From Buttiauxella massiliensis (GTDB lineage: Bacteria > Pseudomonadota > Gammaproteobacteria > Enterobacterales > Enterobacteriaceae), in assembly GCF_902500225.1 (NCBI RefSeq), contig NZ_LR722653.1, forward strand, positions 1 to 64,000: DNA of 64,000 nt. Direction: 5' to 3'. Positions 23,533 to 33,786 of the stretch are shown here, in pieces. The notes beneath the pieces are model-generated. The model made no database searches. It was not told where the DNA came from and saw only the letters and a program-made list of their open reading frames with translations. Both the position numbers and the translations under genes were made by a program. Position 1 is the first letter of the stretch. Every line of letters begins with the position of its first letter.

Positions 23533-26500
23533 TTTAACCCGTCGTCAGTGGCTTAAAGTCGGCCTCGCTCTGGGCGGAATGGTGACTTTTGGGCTGAGTT
23601 ATCGGGATATCGCAAAGCGTGCCATTGACGGTTTGCAAAACGGCACATCCGGCAAGATAACCCGCGACCGCATCTTCGGTAATGCATTGATTCCTGAGGC
23701 TAACGCGCAACCCCGATGGCAACAAAACCCGCAGCAAGTGATCTCGATGACGCAATGCTTTGGCTGCTGGACGCAGTGTGGCGTGCGAGTACGGGTCGAC
23801 CGCGAAAAAGGGAAAGTGCTGCGAATTGCAGGCAACCCTTATCACCCTTTATCCCATGAACACCACATTAACGCCTCCGTTCCGTTTGCCGAGGCTATGG
23901 CGCAACTTGCAGGAGAAACTGGCCTCGATTCCCGCTCCACTGCCTGCGCCCGTGGCGCAACCATGATGGAAGGTCTGTACAGCCCGCTACGTATCCTGGA
24001 GCCCATGAAACGCGTCGGTAAACGTGGCGAAGGAAAATGGCAGCGCATCAGCTTTGAACAACTGATTGAAGAAGTCGTGGAAGGTGGCGATCTGTTTGGT
24101 GAAGGGCATGTAGAAGGTTTACGCGCACTTCATGCACCAGATACGCCAATTGACCCGAAGCACCCTGGATTTGGCCCGAAAACTAACCAATTACTGGTGA
24201 CCAATGCCGGTGATGATGGACGCGATACATTCCTGCGGCGCTTTGCGCTCAACAGTTTCGGCAGCAAAAACTTCGGCGCACACGGCGCCTATTGCGGCCT
24301 GGCTTATCGGGCCGGTTCTGGTGCCCTGATGGGCGATCTGGATAAAAACCCGCACGTGAAACCGGACTGGGATCATGTTGAATTTGCGCTGTTTATGGGC
24401 ACCTCACCGGCGCAGTCCGGCAACCCATTTAAGCGCCAGGCCCGGCAACTCTCCAGTGCCCGTGTGCGCGATAACTTCCAGTATGTTGTGGTCGCCCCAG
24501 CGCTGCCGTTAACCACGGTACTGGCAGACGATCGCGGTCACTGGCTACCCGTTATTCCTGGTACTGATTCAGCGCTGGCGATGGGAATGATCCGCTGGAT
24601 CATTGAGAAAGAACGCTATAACGCAGACTACCTTGCCACCCCTGATGCGCAAGCCATGCAGCAGGCTGGTGAAAAAAGCTGGACCAACGCCTCGCATCTG
24701 GTGATCACCGATGAGCTCCCACAACTTGCCGGGCAGCATTTGACGCTGGCGCATCTGGTGGCTGATGGCGCAAGCGACCCTGTAGTGCTTAATGAAAACG
24801 CAGAAATAGTTGCCGCCAGCCTTTGCCAGCGCGCGCAGTTATTTGTGACTCAGCAAGTCACTCTGGCTGACGGACAAATCGTCACCGTGAAAAGCGGATT
24901 CCAGTTGCTCAAAGAGACCGCCAACAAACTCACACTGGCGCAATACAGCCAGCAGTGCGGCGTGTCGGAAGCCAAAATTGCCGCGCTGGCGGATACCTTC
25001 ACGCGCCACGGACGCAAAGCCGCTGTCATTACCCACGGCGGGATGATGGCAGGCAACGGGTTTTACAACGCCTGGGCCGTCATGATGCTCAACGCGCTGA
25101 TTGGCAACCTCAGTCTGGAAGGCGGCGTGTTTGTTAGCGGGGGTAAATTCAACGGTGCAGCCGATGGCCCGCGCTACAATATGGACAGCTTCCCTGGAAA
25201 GGTAAAACCGAAAGGGCTGAGCATCGCGCGCAGCAAAACGTCCTATGAATCCTCTGAAGAATACCGGAATAAAATCGCCGCCGGGAAGTCCCCCTTCCCG
25301 GCTAAAGCACCGTGGTATCCGTTCGTGGCGGGGCAACTGACAGAACTGCTCACTTCGGCACTGGAAGGCTACCCCTACCCGCTGAAAGCGTGGATCTCCA
25401 ATATGACGAATCCGTTTTACGGCATCCCTGGGCTGCGAGCCGTGGCGGAAGAGAAACTCAAAGATCCTAAAAACCTGCCGTTGTTTATCGCAATTGACGC
25501 GTTTATGAATGAAACCACAGCGCTGGCAGATTATATCGTGCCGGATACGCACAACTTCGAAAGCTGGGGATTCAGTGCACCGTGGGCTGGCGTTGCCAGC
25601 AAAGCCACCACCGCCCGCTGGCCTGTCGTTTCATCCGCAACTAGCCAAACTGCCGATGGGCAGCCAGTATCAATGGAGGCCTTCTGCATCGCAGTGGCTA
25701 AACGCCTCGAACTGCCAGGTTTTGGCGACAATGCAATTACCGACGCGCAAGGCAACAGCTACCCGCTTAATCGCGCGGAAGATTACTATCTGCGTGTTGC
25801 CGCCAACATTGCATATATGGGCAAAGCCCCTGTCGCGCAAGCAAATCAGGAGGATGTGGCTTTAACCGGCGTGCAACGCATTTTGCCCTTGATGCAACAA
25901 ACGCTAAAACCTGATGAGGTCAGCCGCGTCGCCTTCATCTACTCCCGAGGCGGACGTTTTGCCCCAGACAGCAGCGGGCGTGAGGATAATCGCGTCGGCA
26001 ATGCGTGGCAGAAACCGCTGCAAATCTGGAATGCAGAAGTCGCCGCACATCGTCATGCCATTACTGGCGAACGTTACAGCGGCTGTCCGGCCTGGTATCC
26101 TGCACGGCTGTCTGACGGGCGCTCCGTGGACGAGATATTCCCTGTGCAGCAGTGGCCACTGAAACTGATTTCGTTTAAATCCAATACCATGTCCAGCAGC
26201 ACAGCAACAATCCCACGGTTACATCATGTCAAACCGACTAACCTGGTGGCGCTCAATCCTGAAGATGGCAAGCGCTACGGCCTGGTGCACGGCGACACCG
26301 TTCGTATCACGACACCCGGCGGGCACGCGGTGGCACAAATCAGCCTGCTTCACGGCGTGATGCCCGGAGTCATTGCCATTGAGCACGGTTACGGGCACCG
26401 TGAAATGGGGGCGGCGCAGCATTATCTCGACGGTGAAGCCATGCCAATTGATGAGAAAATAAAAGCAGGGATAAACCTCAATGACCTGGGCTTTGCCGAC

Positions 26501-26590
26501 CCTACACGCAAGGTGGCAAATACCTGGCTGGATTGGGTGTCTGGGGCATCAGTCAGACAGGGGCTTCCGGCAAAAATTGAACGGATATAA
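23525..26590 (+). CDS. ttrA: Tetrathionate reductase catalytic subunit TtrA
   Basis: 1021 residues from ATG 23525, behind AAGGAGAATGCAAC inside the end of ttrC. The N terminus ANLTRRQWLKVGLALGG is a twin-arginine signal. CFGCWTQCGVRVRVD with a downstream Cys binds the N-terminal [4Fe-4S] cluster. The rest is a molybdopterin-guanine-dinucleotide oxidoreductase with the dinucleotide-binding C-terminal domain (LVALNPEDGKRYGLVHGDTV). It reduces tetrathionate to thiosulfate. Length matches Salmonella TtrA (about 1020). The locus looks complete and uninterrupted. Confidence 0.97.
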   Translation: MANLTRRQWLKVGLALGGMVTFGLSYRDIAKRAIDGLQNGTSGKITRDRIFGNALIPEANAQPRWQQNPQQVISMTQCFGCWTQCGVRVRVDREKGKVLRIAGNPYHPLSHEHHINASVPFAEAMAQLAGETGLDSRSTACARGATMMEGLYSPLRILEPMKRVGKRGEGKWQRISFEQLIEEVVEGGDLFGEGHVEGLRALHAPDTPIDPKHPGFGPKTNQLLVTNAGDDGRDTFLRRFALNSFGSKNFGAHGAYCGLAYRAGSGALMGDLDKNPHVKPDWDHVEFALFMGTSPAQSGNPFKRQARQLSSARVRDNFQYVVVAPALPLTTVLADDRGHWLPVIPGTDSALAMGMIRWIIEKERYNADYLATPDAQAMQQAGEKSWTNASHLVITDELPQLAGQHLTLAHLVADGASDPVVLNENAEIVAASLCQRAQLFVTQQVTLADGQIVTVKSGFQLLKETANKLTLAQYSQQCGVSEAKIAALADTFTRHGRKAAVITHGGMMAGNGFYNAWAVMMLNALIGNLSLEGGVFVSGGKFNGAADGPRYNMDSFPGKVKPKGLSIARSKTSYESSEEYRNKIAAGKSPFPAKAPWYPFVAGQLTELLTSALEGYPYPLKAWISNMTNPFYGIPGLRAVAEEKLKDPKNLPLFIAIDAFMNETTALADYIVPDTHNFESWGFSAPWAGVASKATTARWPVVSSATSQTADGQPVSMEAFCIAVAKRLELPGFGDNAITDAQGNSYPLNRAEDYYLRVAANIAYMGKAPVAQANQEDVALTGVQRILPLMQQTLKPDEVSRVAFIYSRGGRFAPDSSGREDNRVGNAWQKPLQIWNAEVAAHRHAITGERYSGCPAWYPARLSDGRSVDEIFPVQQWPLKLISFKSNTMSSSTATIPRLHHVKPTNLVALNPEDGKRYGLVHGDTVRITTPGGHAVAQISLLHGVMPGVIAIEHGYGHREMGAAQHYLDGEAMPIDEKIKAGINLNDLGFADPTRKVANTWLDWVSGASVRQGLPAKIERI

Positions 26591-26598
26591 TCCGTTCA
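26578..26598 (+). terminator. Hairpin overlapping the ttrA stop
   Basis: TGAACGGAT-tata-ATCCGTTCA-type inverted repeat spans the stop codon region. No T-run follows directly, so rho-independent termination is uncertain. Confidence 0.35.
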
Positions 26599-26733
26599 CA
26601 GGTGCAAAGGCCTGCATGTTTCCTGAGCCGGCTTTTGCTTTTCTGACCACGCCCCCTTCCGTTCCCTCCTCCCGATGACATACTATCGAAGCTGCAAACA
26701 GCCCTGTAAAAATCAGCAGGATGAGGAGAAAAG

Positions 26734-28194
26734 ATGACGCATCAGACAGCCGCCACAGCCCTTACCCCGAACCAGGCCCTCGATAAACTAGAGGAGCTGT
26801 ACGATGCCTCGGTCAACGCACTGCGCGACGCTATTGGCCAGTATGTTGAGAACGGCGCACTACCCGAAATTGAAAAACGTGCCGCTGGTTTATTTGTCTA
26901 CCCGGAGTTACGCGTCAGTTGGGATGGCACAGTACATCACCCAAATAAAACCCGTGCCTATGCCCGCTTTACCCATTCAGGCAGTTACACCACCACCGTC
27001 ACCCGTCCTGCTTTATTCCGCCATTATCTCGCCGAACAACTCACACTGCTTTATGACGACTATGGCGCACACATTGAAGTGGGGTTATCGCAGCATGAAA
27101 TCCCGTATCCGTATGTGATTGATGGTTCCAGTTTGTCGCTGGACCGCTCAATGAGCGCCGGTTTGCCGCGCTATTTTCCCACCACCGAACTGTCGCAGAT
27201 TGGCGATGAGACAGCGGATGGGTTGTTCCACCCTGGCGAGTTCTACCCGCTTTCGCATTTTGATGCCCGCCGCGTCGATTTTTCGCTCGCGCGTTTACGC
27301 CACTACACCGGCACCCCGGTAGAACACTTCCAGTCTTTCGTGTTGTTTACCAACTACACCCGCTATGTGGACGAGTTTGTGCGCTGGGGATGCCAGCAAA
27401 TTCTTGACCCTGAAAGCCCCTATGTCGCACTTTCCTGCGCCGGTGGCGTATGGTTGACGGCCGACAGCCAGGCCCCGGAAGAAGCCATTTCCGATCTCGC
27501 GTGGAAAAAACACCAAATGCCTGCATGGCACTTGATCGATGCCAACGGTACCGGCATCACGCTGGTGAATATCGGTGTTGGCCCGTCAAATGCGAAAACC
27601 ATTTGTGACCACCTGGCGGTGTTGCGCCCGGCGGCGTGGCTGATGATTGGCCACTGCGGCGGCCTGCGAGAAAGCCAGTCGATTGGTGATTATGTTCTGG
27701 CCCATGCGTATCTGCGTGACGATCATGTTCTGGATGCGGTGCTACCGCCAGATATCCCAATCCCAAGCATTGCCGAAGTGCAGCGTGCGCTCTATGACGC
27801 AACCAAACTGGTGAGCGGCATGCCGGGTGAAGAAGTTAAGCAACGTTTACGTACCGGGACTGTCGTCACCACCGACGATCGTAACTGGGAGTTGCGCTAT
27901 TCCGCCTCGGCCTTGCGCTTTAACCTGAGCCGCGCCGTCGCTATTGATATGGAAAGCGCCACCATTGCCGCACAGGGTTATCGCTTCCGCGTACCGTATG
28001 GCACGTTGTTATGTGTTTCCGATAAACCTCTGCACGGTGAAATTAAACTCCCCGGCCAGGCCAACCGTTTTTATGAAGGGGCGATTTCGGAGCACTTGCA
28101 GATTGGTATCTGCGCGATAGACCTCTTGCGAGCTGAAGGCGAACGCCTGCACTCACGCAAATTACGTACTTTTAATGAACCTCCTTTCCGTTAA
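26734..28194 (+). CDS. amn: AMP nucleosidase
   Basis: 486 residues from ATG 26734 (GATGAGGAG upstream), close to the 484 of E. coli Amn. The N-terminal AMN domain (about 1-175) carries the HPNKTRAYARFTHSGSYTTT phosphate-binding region. The C-terminal nucleoside-phosphorylase-type domain includes VNIGVGPSNAKTICDHLAVL, GHCGGLRESQ and the AIDMESATIA ribose-binding element. It hydrolyses AMP to adenine and ribose 5-phosphate in the cytoplasm. In E. coli amn also lies near the asn tRNA genes, which fits its place here. The next gene follows after 12 bases. Confidence 0.96.
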   Translation: MTHQTAATALTPNQALDKLEELYDASVNALRDAIGQYVENGALPEIEKRAAGLFVYPELRVSWDGTVHHPNKTRAYARFTHSGSYTTTVTRPALFRHYLAEQLTLLYDDYGAHIEVGLSQHEIPYPYVIDGSSLSLDRSMSAGLPRYFPTTELSQIGDETADGLFHPGEFYPLSHFDARRVDFSLARLRHYTGTPVEHFQSFVLFTNYTRYVDEFVRWGCQQILDPESPYVALSCAGGVWLTADSQAPEEAISDLAWKKHQMPAWHLIDANGTGITLVNIGVGPSNAKTICDHLAVLRPAAWLMIGHCGGLRESQSIGDYVLAHAYLRDDHVLDAVLPPDIPIPSIAEVQRALYDATKLVSGMPGEEVKQRLRTGTVVTTDDRNWELRYSASALRFNLSRAVAIDMESATIAAQGYRFRVPYGTLLCVSDKPLHGEIKLPGQANRFYEGAISEHLQIGICAIDLLRAEGERLHSRKLRTFNEPPFR

Positions 28195-28206
28195 GAGAAA
28201 ATAATA

Positions 28207-29985
28207 ATGCAACACACATCACCCCTGGCTGCCTTGCGCAGCCTGCTTAAAGAGCGCGAACTGGATGGCATGCTGGTTCCACGCACCGACGCCTGGCAGA
28301 GTGAATATTGCGCGCCTTATGACGACAAACTGGAGTTTATCAGCGGCTTTGACGGCTCTGCGGGCCTGGCGCTGATTCTGGCTGACCGCGCGTTGCTGTT
28401 CGTTGATGGCCGCTACCAGGTTCAGGCGCGCCAGCAGGTGAATCTGGACGAGTTTGAAATCCACCATTTGCACGATGAGCCGATTCATCTCTGGCTTCAG
28501 GAAAATTTGTCAGCCGGCAAACGTATCGCATTTGAACCACTACTGATGGTCAGCAGCCAATATGAAAGCCTGCGGACCAGTGGCTGCGACCTGGTTGCCG
28601 TTAATGATGATCCGATCAATCAAATCTGGGCGACACGCCCGGCGATTCCTCGCGGCCTGATACGCCAGATGCCTGATGAGATTAGCGGCGAATCTTCTAA
28701 GTCTAAATGTGCCCGAGTCGCGCAAGCGTTGACGCGCCAGGGTGTCGATTACCTTGCGCTCACTTTGCCAGACAACATTGCCTGGTTGCTTAACGTGCGC
28801 GGTTCAGACATCCCAACAAGTCCGGTGCCGCTTTCTTTTGCGCTGGTTAAAAACGACGGTGCCGTTGAGTGGTTTGTTGACGAGGCGAAGCTGCAACAAC
28901 TCGACAGTTCAGTGCTGGATTCGATCACCGTACATCTACCGGATGCCTTCCTCGCACGTTGCCAGCAACTTGCGGCCGGCAAACGCTTTTTGCTTGATGG
29001 CGACAACACGCCTGTCGCCGTGCGCTTTGCTGTGGAACAAGGCGGCGGTGACATCGAATGGCAGCCAGATCCAATCACACTGATGAAAGCCAATAAGAAC
29101 GATATTGAACTGGAAGGCTATCGTTCAAGCCACGTTCAGGATGGTGCCGCATGGGTTAATTTCCTTGCATGGCTCAGCCATGAAGTACCGCTGCGTGAAG
29201 CCGCTGGCAACCCGATTACTGAACTTGAAGCCCAGGAAAAACAGCTCGCTTTCCGTCAGGAAAGTGACAACTTTATCGAGCAAAGCTTTGGCACCATTTC
29301 CGCCGCAGCGAGTAACGCCGCGATGTGTCACTACCACAGCGCGCCGGAAACCAACTTCGCCATCGTCGGTAATGAATTTTATCTCAATGATTCCGGTGGC
29401 CAGTATTTCAACGGCACCACCGATGCCACCCGTACGCTGAACTTTGGACAACTCGATGCCAAGCGCCGTCTGCACTATACCGCGGTTCTGAAAGGCTTCC
29501 TGTCGCTGATTTCGCTGCAATTCCCGCAAGGTGCACAGGGCCACCAACTGGATGCATTTGCCCGCCGTCCGCTGTGGGAACTGGGCCTGGATTATGACCA
29601 CGGTACGGGCCATGGTGTCGGCCATAACATGCTGATTCACGAAAACCCGCACCGTATGGCGAAAAAAGTGAACCCGTGGCCAATGCTGCCGGGCAACGTG
29701 CTGACTATTGAGCCGGGTTATTACCTCGCTGGCAGCCACGGCATTCGTATTGAAAACCAGGTGGAAGTTGTCGCCTCTGTTCCTGGTTTCTGTAAATTCG
29801 CCTCGCTGACGCTGATCCCGATTGATTTAAGCGCGGTGGAGTTGCCGTTGTTAAGCGAGCAAGAGATTGCGTGGCTTGATGATTATCACCAGTTGGTGCG
29901 GGAAACATTGTCGCCGCTCGTTTCCAGTACTGCGCGGCCATGGCTGATAGAAGCGACCGCGCCAGTCAGAACGCAGCGCATGTAA
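28207..29985 (+). CDS. M24-family (Xaa-Pro type) aminopeptidase
   Basis: 592 residues, a three-domain aminopeptidase P: two creatinase-like N-terminal domains (about 1-130 and 155-305), then the pita-bread catalytic domain. Metal ligands are visible as two Asp in DSGGQYFNGTTDATRTLNFG, His in DHGTGHGVGHNMLIHE, Glu in LTIEPGYYL and Glu in GIRIENQVEV. All are intact, so it should be an active dimanganese enzyme cleaving X-Pro bonds in the cytoplasm. It is longer than PepP (about 440) and resembles the eukaryote-like XPNPEP1 type. The 12-base gap suggests co-transcription with amn, and a terminator follows. Confidence 0.93.
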   Translation: MQHTSPLAALRSLLKERELDGMLVPRTDAWQSEYCAPYDDKLEFISGFDGSAGLALILADRALLFVDGRYQVQARQQVNLDEFEIHHLHDEPIHLWLQENLSAGKRIAFEPLLMVSSQYESLRTSGCDLVAVNDDPINQIWATRPAIPRGLIRQMPDEISGESSKSKCARVAQALTRQGVDYLALTLPDNIAWLLNVRGSDIPTSPVPLSFALVKNDGAVEWFVDEAKLQQLDSSVLDSITVHLPDAFLARCQQLAAGKRFLLDGDNTPVAVRFAVEQGGGDIEWQPDPITLMKANKNDIELEGYRSSHVQDGAAWVNFLAWLSHEVPLREAAGNPITELEAQEKQLAFRQESDNFIEQSFGTISAAASNAAMCHYHSAPETNFAIVGNEFYLNDSGGQYFNGTTDATRTLNFGQLDAKRRLHYTAVLKGFLSLISLQFPQGAQGHQLDAFARRPLWELGLDYDHGTGHGVGHNMLIHENPHRMAKKVNPWPMLPGNVLTIEPGYYLAGSHGIRIENQVEVVASVPGFCKFASLTLIPIDLSAVELPLLSEQEIAWLDDYHQLVRETLSPLVSSTARPWLIEATAPVRTQRM

Positions 29986-29992
29986 AACCCTC

Positions 29993-30020
29993 AAAGAGCC
30001 GTATTTTTGCGGCTCTTTTC
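29993..30020 (+). terminator. Rho-independent terminator after the aminopeptidase
   Basis: AAAGAGCCG, loop TATTTTTG, CGGCTCTTTT. It lies 8 bases after the stop. Confidence 0.9.
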
Positions 30021-30071
30021 TTCGTTTTGTTGATTAAACCAGCAATCAAACACATTTCACCTAAACAGCCT

Positions 30072-30100
30072 TTGACAACCCAGTAGCCGCTAGTTACTAT
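30072..30100 (+). promoter_or_regulatory. tRNA-Asn promoter
   Basis: TTGACA at 30072-30077, a 17-base spacer, TACTAT at 30095-30100, then the GC-rich discriminator GCGCCCC typical of stringently controlled stable-RNA promoters. Confidence 0.85.
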
Positions 30101-30117
30101 GCGCCCCGTTAACCGAT

Positions 30118-30193
30118 TCCTCTGTAGTTCAGTCGGTAGAACGGCGGACTGTTAATCCGTATGTCACTGGTTCGAGTCCAGTCAGAGGAGCCA
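30118..30193 (+). tRNA. asn tRNA: tRNA-Asn (GTT anticodon)
   Basis: 76 bases folding as a complete cloverleaf: acceptor TCCTCTG/CAGAGGA, D arm GTTC...GAAC, anticodon loop CTGTTAATC with GTT, T arm with TTCGAGTCC, discriminator G and encoded CCA. The last 24 bases are duplicated at 18885-18908, showing that asn tRNA genes are integration targets here. Confidence 0.97.
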
Positions 30194-30201
30194 TATTAGA
30201 G

Positions 30202-30232
30202 AAGCCCGCTTAGGAAACTAAGCGGGCTTTTT
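30202..30232 (+). terminator. Terminator after tRNA-Asn
   Basis: AAGCCCGCTTAG, loop GAAA, CTAAGCGGGCTT, then TTT. A perfect 12-bp stem. Confidence 0.92.
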
Positions 30233-30251
30233 GCTTTCTAGCATTTGCGTT

Positions 30252-31187
30252 TTATAGCTGACCTACTTTTCCAGATTCAATACTAATTGGCACCGGCATG
30301 CCGGAACGACGGGTCAACGCTGCGCTCGCCATACCTGCATCTACGCCAGAACCTTGCGTCATATCGCGCAGTGCCGATGTCATTGGTAGCGGCAATTTCT
30401 TGTCAGATTCAAACTCCGCGCGGTTACGGGACAGCGGCTCATGCACTTCCAGCCAATGCCTCCCGTCCGGTTCGACGGTTGCTTTCACCGGCTGATCGAT
30501 CAGCTGCACGCGCGCGCCCACCGGCACATTATCAAACAGATACTTAATGTCGTCTTTGCGTAGACGTATGCACCCCTGGCTAACGCGCAGGCCGATACCA
30601 AAGTTGGCGTTAGTGCCGTGAATAGCATAAAGCTTGCCGATGTAAATCGCATACAACCCCATCGGGTTATCCTCACCCGGTGGCACGTACGCTGGCAGAG
30701 TTTTCCCTTCTTTCGCATATTCGCGTCGGGTATTAGGTGTTGGTGTCCAGCCTGGAGCTTCCTGCTTACGCTCAACCCTCGTCACCCAGTTACGCGGGGT
30801 TTCTCGCCCGGCCTGTCCGATACCAATGGGCAAAATTTCTACCGTATTGCCCCCTTCCGGATAGTAGTAAAGCCGCATTTCGGCGACGTTAATCACGACG
30901 CCCTGGCGTACGGTATCAGGCAAAATCACTTGCTGCGGAATCGTCAACTGGGTACCGGCTTTTGGCAGAAATGGATCGACCCCTGGATTGGCTTCCAGCA
31001 TATTGCTTAGCCCCTGCCCGTACAGCGCGGCGAAGTACTCTAGCGGCTGGGTATTCCCTTCAGGTACGCTAACGGTTAGCGGCGAGCCAACCAAGCGGCT
31101 ACCCACGGGTGGAAGCATATAGGTAACGGCCTGGGCGCTACAGGTAACGGCGGCAAGCACAAGTGCAAGCGAGGATAAGCGAATCAT
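30252..31187 (-). CDS. ldtA: L,D-transpeptidase LdtA (ErfK)
   Basis: 311 residues from ATG 31187 (AGGGAAATT upstream). A signal peptide ([20 protein letters not shown]) is followed by a LysM-like segment ([20 protein letters not shown]) and the YkuD catalytic domain, with [20 protein letters not shown] carrying the active-site His and Cys. It links Braun lipoprotein to peptidoglycan diaminopimelate in the periplasm. Length equals E. coli LdtA (310). The convergent tRNA-Asn terminator lies just beyond its end. Confidence 0.95.
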   Translation of the reverse strand: MIRLSSLALVLAAVTCSAQAVTYMLPPVGSRLVGSPLTVSVPEGNTQPLEYFAALYGQGLSNMLEANPGVDPFLPKAGTQLTIPQQVILPDTVRQGVVINVAEMRLYYYPEGGNTVEILPIGIGQAGRETPRNWVTRVERKQEAPGWTPTPNTRREYAKEGKTLPAYVPPGEDNPMGLYAIYIGKLYAIHGTNANFGIGLRVSQGCIRLRKDDIKYLFDNVPVGARVQLIDQPVKATVEPDGRHWLEVHEPLSRNRAEFESDKKLPLPMTSALRDMTQGSGVDAGMASAALTRRSGMPVPISIESGKVGQL

Positions 31188-31291
31188 AATTTCCCTATTA
31201 TCGGACATGGTATCGATAGGTTAAATATAACCTTCTATTGAGATTCAGTGAGGATTTCGGTATTTGGAACTGGGGGGAGTTTGGTGCTTTT

Positions 31292-31322
31292 AAGAGATGA
31301 GCCCGACAGGAGCTCATCTCTT
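31292..31322. terminator. Inverted repeat after pgsA
   Basis: AAGAGATGAGC and GCTCATCTCTT form an 11-bp stem 17 bases after the pgsA stop. No T-run follows on the minus strand, so it may act with rho or as an mRNA end. Confidence 0.5.
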
Positions 31323-31338
31323 GTGTCTGATACGGTTA

Positions 31339-31896
31339 TTAAGTGCCTGAGCTGTCGAGCAGATCTTTACTTGCCGCTTTTAAATACTGGAACATTGACC
31401 AGAAAGTTAGTACCGCAGCGATAAAGAATAAACCGATCCCCGCATACTCAACCCACATATTTGGACGCCAGAGCATACCGATCAACGCCAGCATTTGTGC
31501 CATGGTTTTGGACTTACCAATCCAGGAGACAGCAACGCTGCTGCGCTTGCCAATTTCAGCCATCCATTCGCGTAACGCAGAGATAATAATTTCACGAGCA
31601 ATCATCGTGGCCGCAGGCAGCGTCACCCACCATGAGTGGTAGTGTTCCACTACCAGCACCAACGCAACGACGACCATGACTTTATCCGCTACCGGATCAA
31701 GGAATGCTCCAAAACGCGTGCTTTGATTCCAGCGCCGCGCCAGATAGCCATCAAACCAATCTGTTATTGCAGCAAACCAGAAGATAAACGCGCATAGGAA
31801 AGGTGCCCAACTGAACGGCAGATAAAAAGCCAGCACAAAGAATGGGATAAGGATGATACGAAACAGAGTAAGCAATGTCGGAATATTAAATTGCAT
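31339..31896 (-). CDS. pgsA: CDP-diacylglycerol-glycerol-3-phosphate 3-phosphatidyltransferase
   Basis: 185 residues with the CDP-alcohol phosphotransferase signature D-G-x2-A-R-x8-G-x3-D-x3-D in [20 protein letters not shown] plus VADK, and four to five membrane helices. It makes phosphatidylglycerol phosphate, the first committed step to phosphatidylglycerol, in the inner membrane. It follows uvrC by 57 bases on the same strand, as in E. coli. The C terminus is a few residues longer than in E. coli (182). Confidence 0.97.
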   Translation of the reverse strand: MQFNIPTLLTLFRIILIPFFVLAFYLPFSWAPFLCAFIFWFAAITDWFDGYLARRWNQSTRFGAFLDPVADKVMVVVALVLVVEHYHSWWVTLPAATMIAREIIISALREWMAEIGKRSSVAVSWIGKSKTMAQMLALIGMLWRPNMWVEYAGIGLFFIAAVLTFWSMFQYLKAASKDLLDSSGT

Positions 31897-31953
31897 AGTG
31901 CTGGTTAACTGTCTGTCGTAAGTGGAAATTGTCTCTATGTTGCTACAGAGCCC

Positions 31954-33786
31954 TTAATGTTTCAACGAGTAGAAGATCTTTTCTGCCAACGCTTGCGAGA
32001 TGCCTGGCACTTTTGCAATTTCTTCTACGGATGCATTCTTTAATGGTTGCAATCCCCCCATATATTTCAACAACATCTGGCGACGCTTTGGCCCAACCCC
32101 TTCGATTGTCTCCAACGCACTGGTATTTTTCACTTTTGCGCGTTTTTTACGATGCCCGGAAATGGCATGGTCGTGGGATTCATCACGGATATGTTGGATA
32201 ACATGCAGCGCCGGGGAATCTGGCGGCAGTGAGAACCCTTCCCCTTCCGGTTCGAAGAACAACGTCTCAAGTCCAGCTTTGCGGTCAACGCCTTTTGCCA
32301 CACCGAGCAACAGCGGATGATTTTTATCCCACTCCACATCAAGTTCTGCGAAGACGGTTTTTGCCTGGCCGAGTTGCCCCTTGCCACCGTCAATCAGGAT
32401 AACGTCCGGAATTTTACTTTCATCGATAGTTTTACCGTAACGACGACGCAATACCTGGTTCATCGCGGCATAGTCATCGCCAGGTGTAATCCCTTCAATG
32501 TTATAGCGTCGATATTCGGCACGTACTGGCCCGTTCGCATCAAAAACGACACAAGAAGCGATAGTCTGCTCACCCATGGTGTGGCTGATGTCGAAGCACT
32601 CCATCCTTTTAATCGCTGGCAACTCCAGCACATTGGCGAGCGCCGCCAGGCGTTGGTGGATAGTCGACTGCTGCGCCAGACGCGTCACCAGTGCGGTAGC
32701 CGCATTAGTTCGGGCAAGTTTAAGGTAACGAGCGCGATCGCCTCGTGGTTTGGTCTGCACGTTGATGCGCCGCCCCGCCAGTTCCGTCAGGGAATCTGAA
32801 AGCAGGTTTTTATCCGGCAAATTGAAGTCGAGCAGAATTTCAGAAGGCAAGGTGCGCATCTGGCTGCCCTGCAAATAGAACTGGCCAACAAAAGTTTCAA
32901 CCACTTCTGACAGTTCCGTGCCATTGGGTACTTTCGGGTAGTAACTGCGGCTACCCAATACTTTACCCTGGCGGATAAACAGCACGTGTACACACGCCAT
33001 ACCCGAATCAAACGACACGCCGATCACATCCAGATCGTCGCCGGTATTTGAGACAAACTGTTTTTCAGTCACACGGCGGACTGCCTGAATCTGGTCACGA
33101 ATTCGCGCAGCGGCTTCAAATTCCAGGTTTTTACTCGCCTCTTCCATTCTGGCGATCAATTGGTTCAAAACCTGATCGTCTTTTCCTGACAAGAACAAGC
33201 GCACATATTCCACCTGCTGGGCGTAATCCTCTTCACTGACCAAACCCGCAACACATGGCCCAAGACAGCGCCCAATCTGGTATTGCAAACATGGACGAGA
33301 GCGATTGCGATAGACATTGTTTTCGCACTGACGAATCGGGAAGATTTTTTGTAATAACGCCAGCGTTTCGCGTACTGCGTAGCCATTCGGGAATGGCCCG
33401 AAATATTCACCCTTCGCATGTTTCGCCCCACGATGCATAGCAAGTCGCGGGTGAGTATCACCGCTCAGGAAAATGAAAGGATAGGATTTGTCATCCCGCA
33501 GCAATACGTTATAACGAGGCTGATAAAGCTTGATGTAGTTATGCTCAAGCAGCAGTGCTTCTGTTTCGGTATGGGTTACCGTCACGTCGATATGCTGGAT
33601 GAGCGCAACCAGAGCTTCCGTTTTACGGCTGGCAAGATTGCTTCTGAAGTAGCTCGACAGGCGTTTTTTCAGATCTTTGGCTTTACCAACGTAAATAACC
33701 GTCTCACTGGCGTCATACATACGATAGACGCCAGGTTGGCTGGTTACTGTCTTGAGAAAAGCTCGTGGGTCAAAGATTTCACTCAC
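31954..33786 (-). CDS. uvrC: Excinuclease ABC subunit C
   Basis: 610 residues from GTG 33786, overlapping the end of uvrY by 8 bases. Domains in order: GIY-YIG nuclease ([20 protein letters not shown]), a cysteine cluster ([13 protein letters not shown]...CLGPC), the UVR motif binding UvrB ([20 protein letters not shown]), the RNase H-like second nuclease ([32 protein letters not shown]), and tandem helix-hairpin-helix motifs ([30 protein letters not shown]). It makes both incisions in nucleotide excision repair. Confidence 0.98.
   Translation of the reverse strand: MSEIFDPRAFLKTVTSQPGVYRMYDASETVIYVGKAKDLKKRLSSYFRSNLASRKTEALVALIQHIDVTVTHTETEALLLEHNYIKLYQPRYNVLLRDDKSYPFIFLSGDTHPRLAMHRGAKHAKGEYFGPFPNGYAVRETLALLQKIFPIRQCENNVYRNRSRPCLQYQIGRCLGPCVAGLVSEEDYAQQVEYVRLFLSGKDDQVLNQLIARMEEASKNLEFEAAARIRDQIQAVRRVTEKQFVSNTGDDLDVIGVSFDSGMACVHVLFIRQGKVLGSRSYYPKVPNGTELSEVVETFVGQFYLQGSQMRTLPSEILLDFNLPDKNLLSDSLTELAGRRINVQTKPRGDRARYLKLARTNAATALVTRLAQQSTIHQRLAALANVLELPAIKRMECFDISHTMGEQTIASCVVFDANGPVRAEYRRYNIEGITPGDDYAAMNQVLRRRYGKTIDESKIPDVILIDGGKGQLGQAKTVFAELDVEWDKNHPLLLGVAKGVDRKAGLETLFFEPEGEGFSLPPDSPALHVIQHIRDESHDHAISGHRKKRAKVKNTSALETIEGVGPKRRQMLLKYMGGLQPLKNASVEEIAKVPGISQALAEKIFYSLKH

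Noticed and set aside
24839..25552. A 237-residue minus-strand open frame inside ttrA
   Set aside because: It is a shadow of the strongly conserved ttrA coding frame.
29125..29739. A 204-residue minus-strand open frame
   Set aside because: It lies within the M24 aminopeptidase gene, antisense to its metal-binding region. No start signal.
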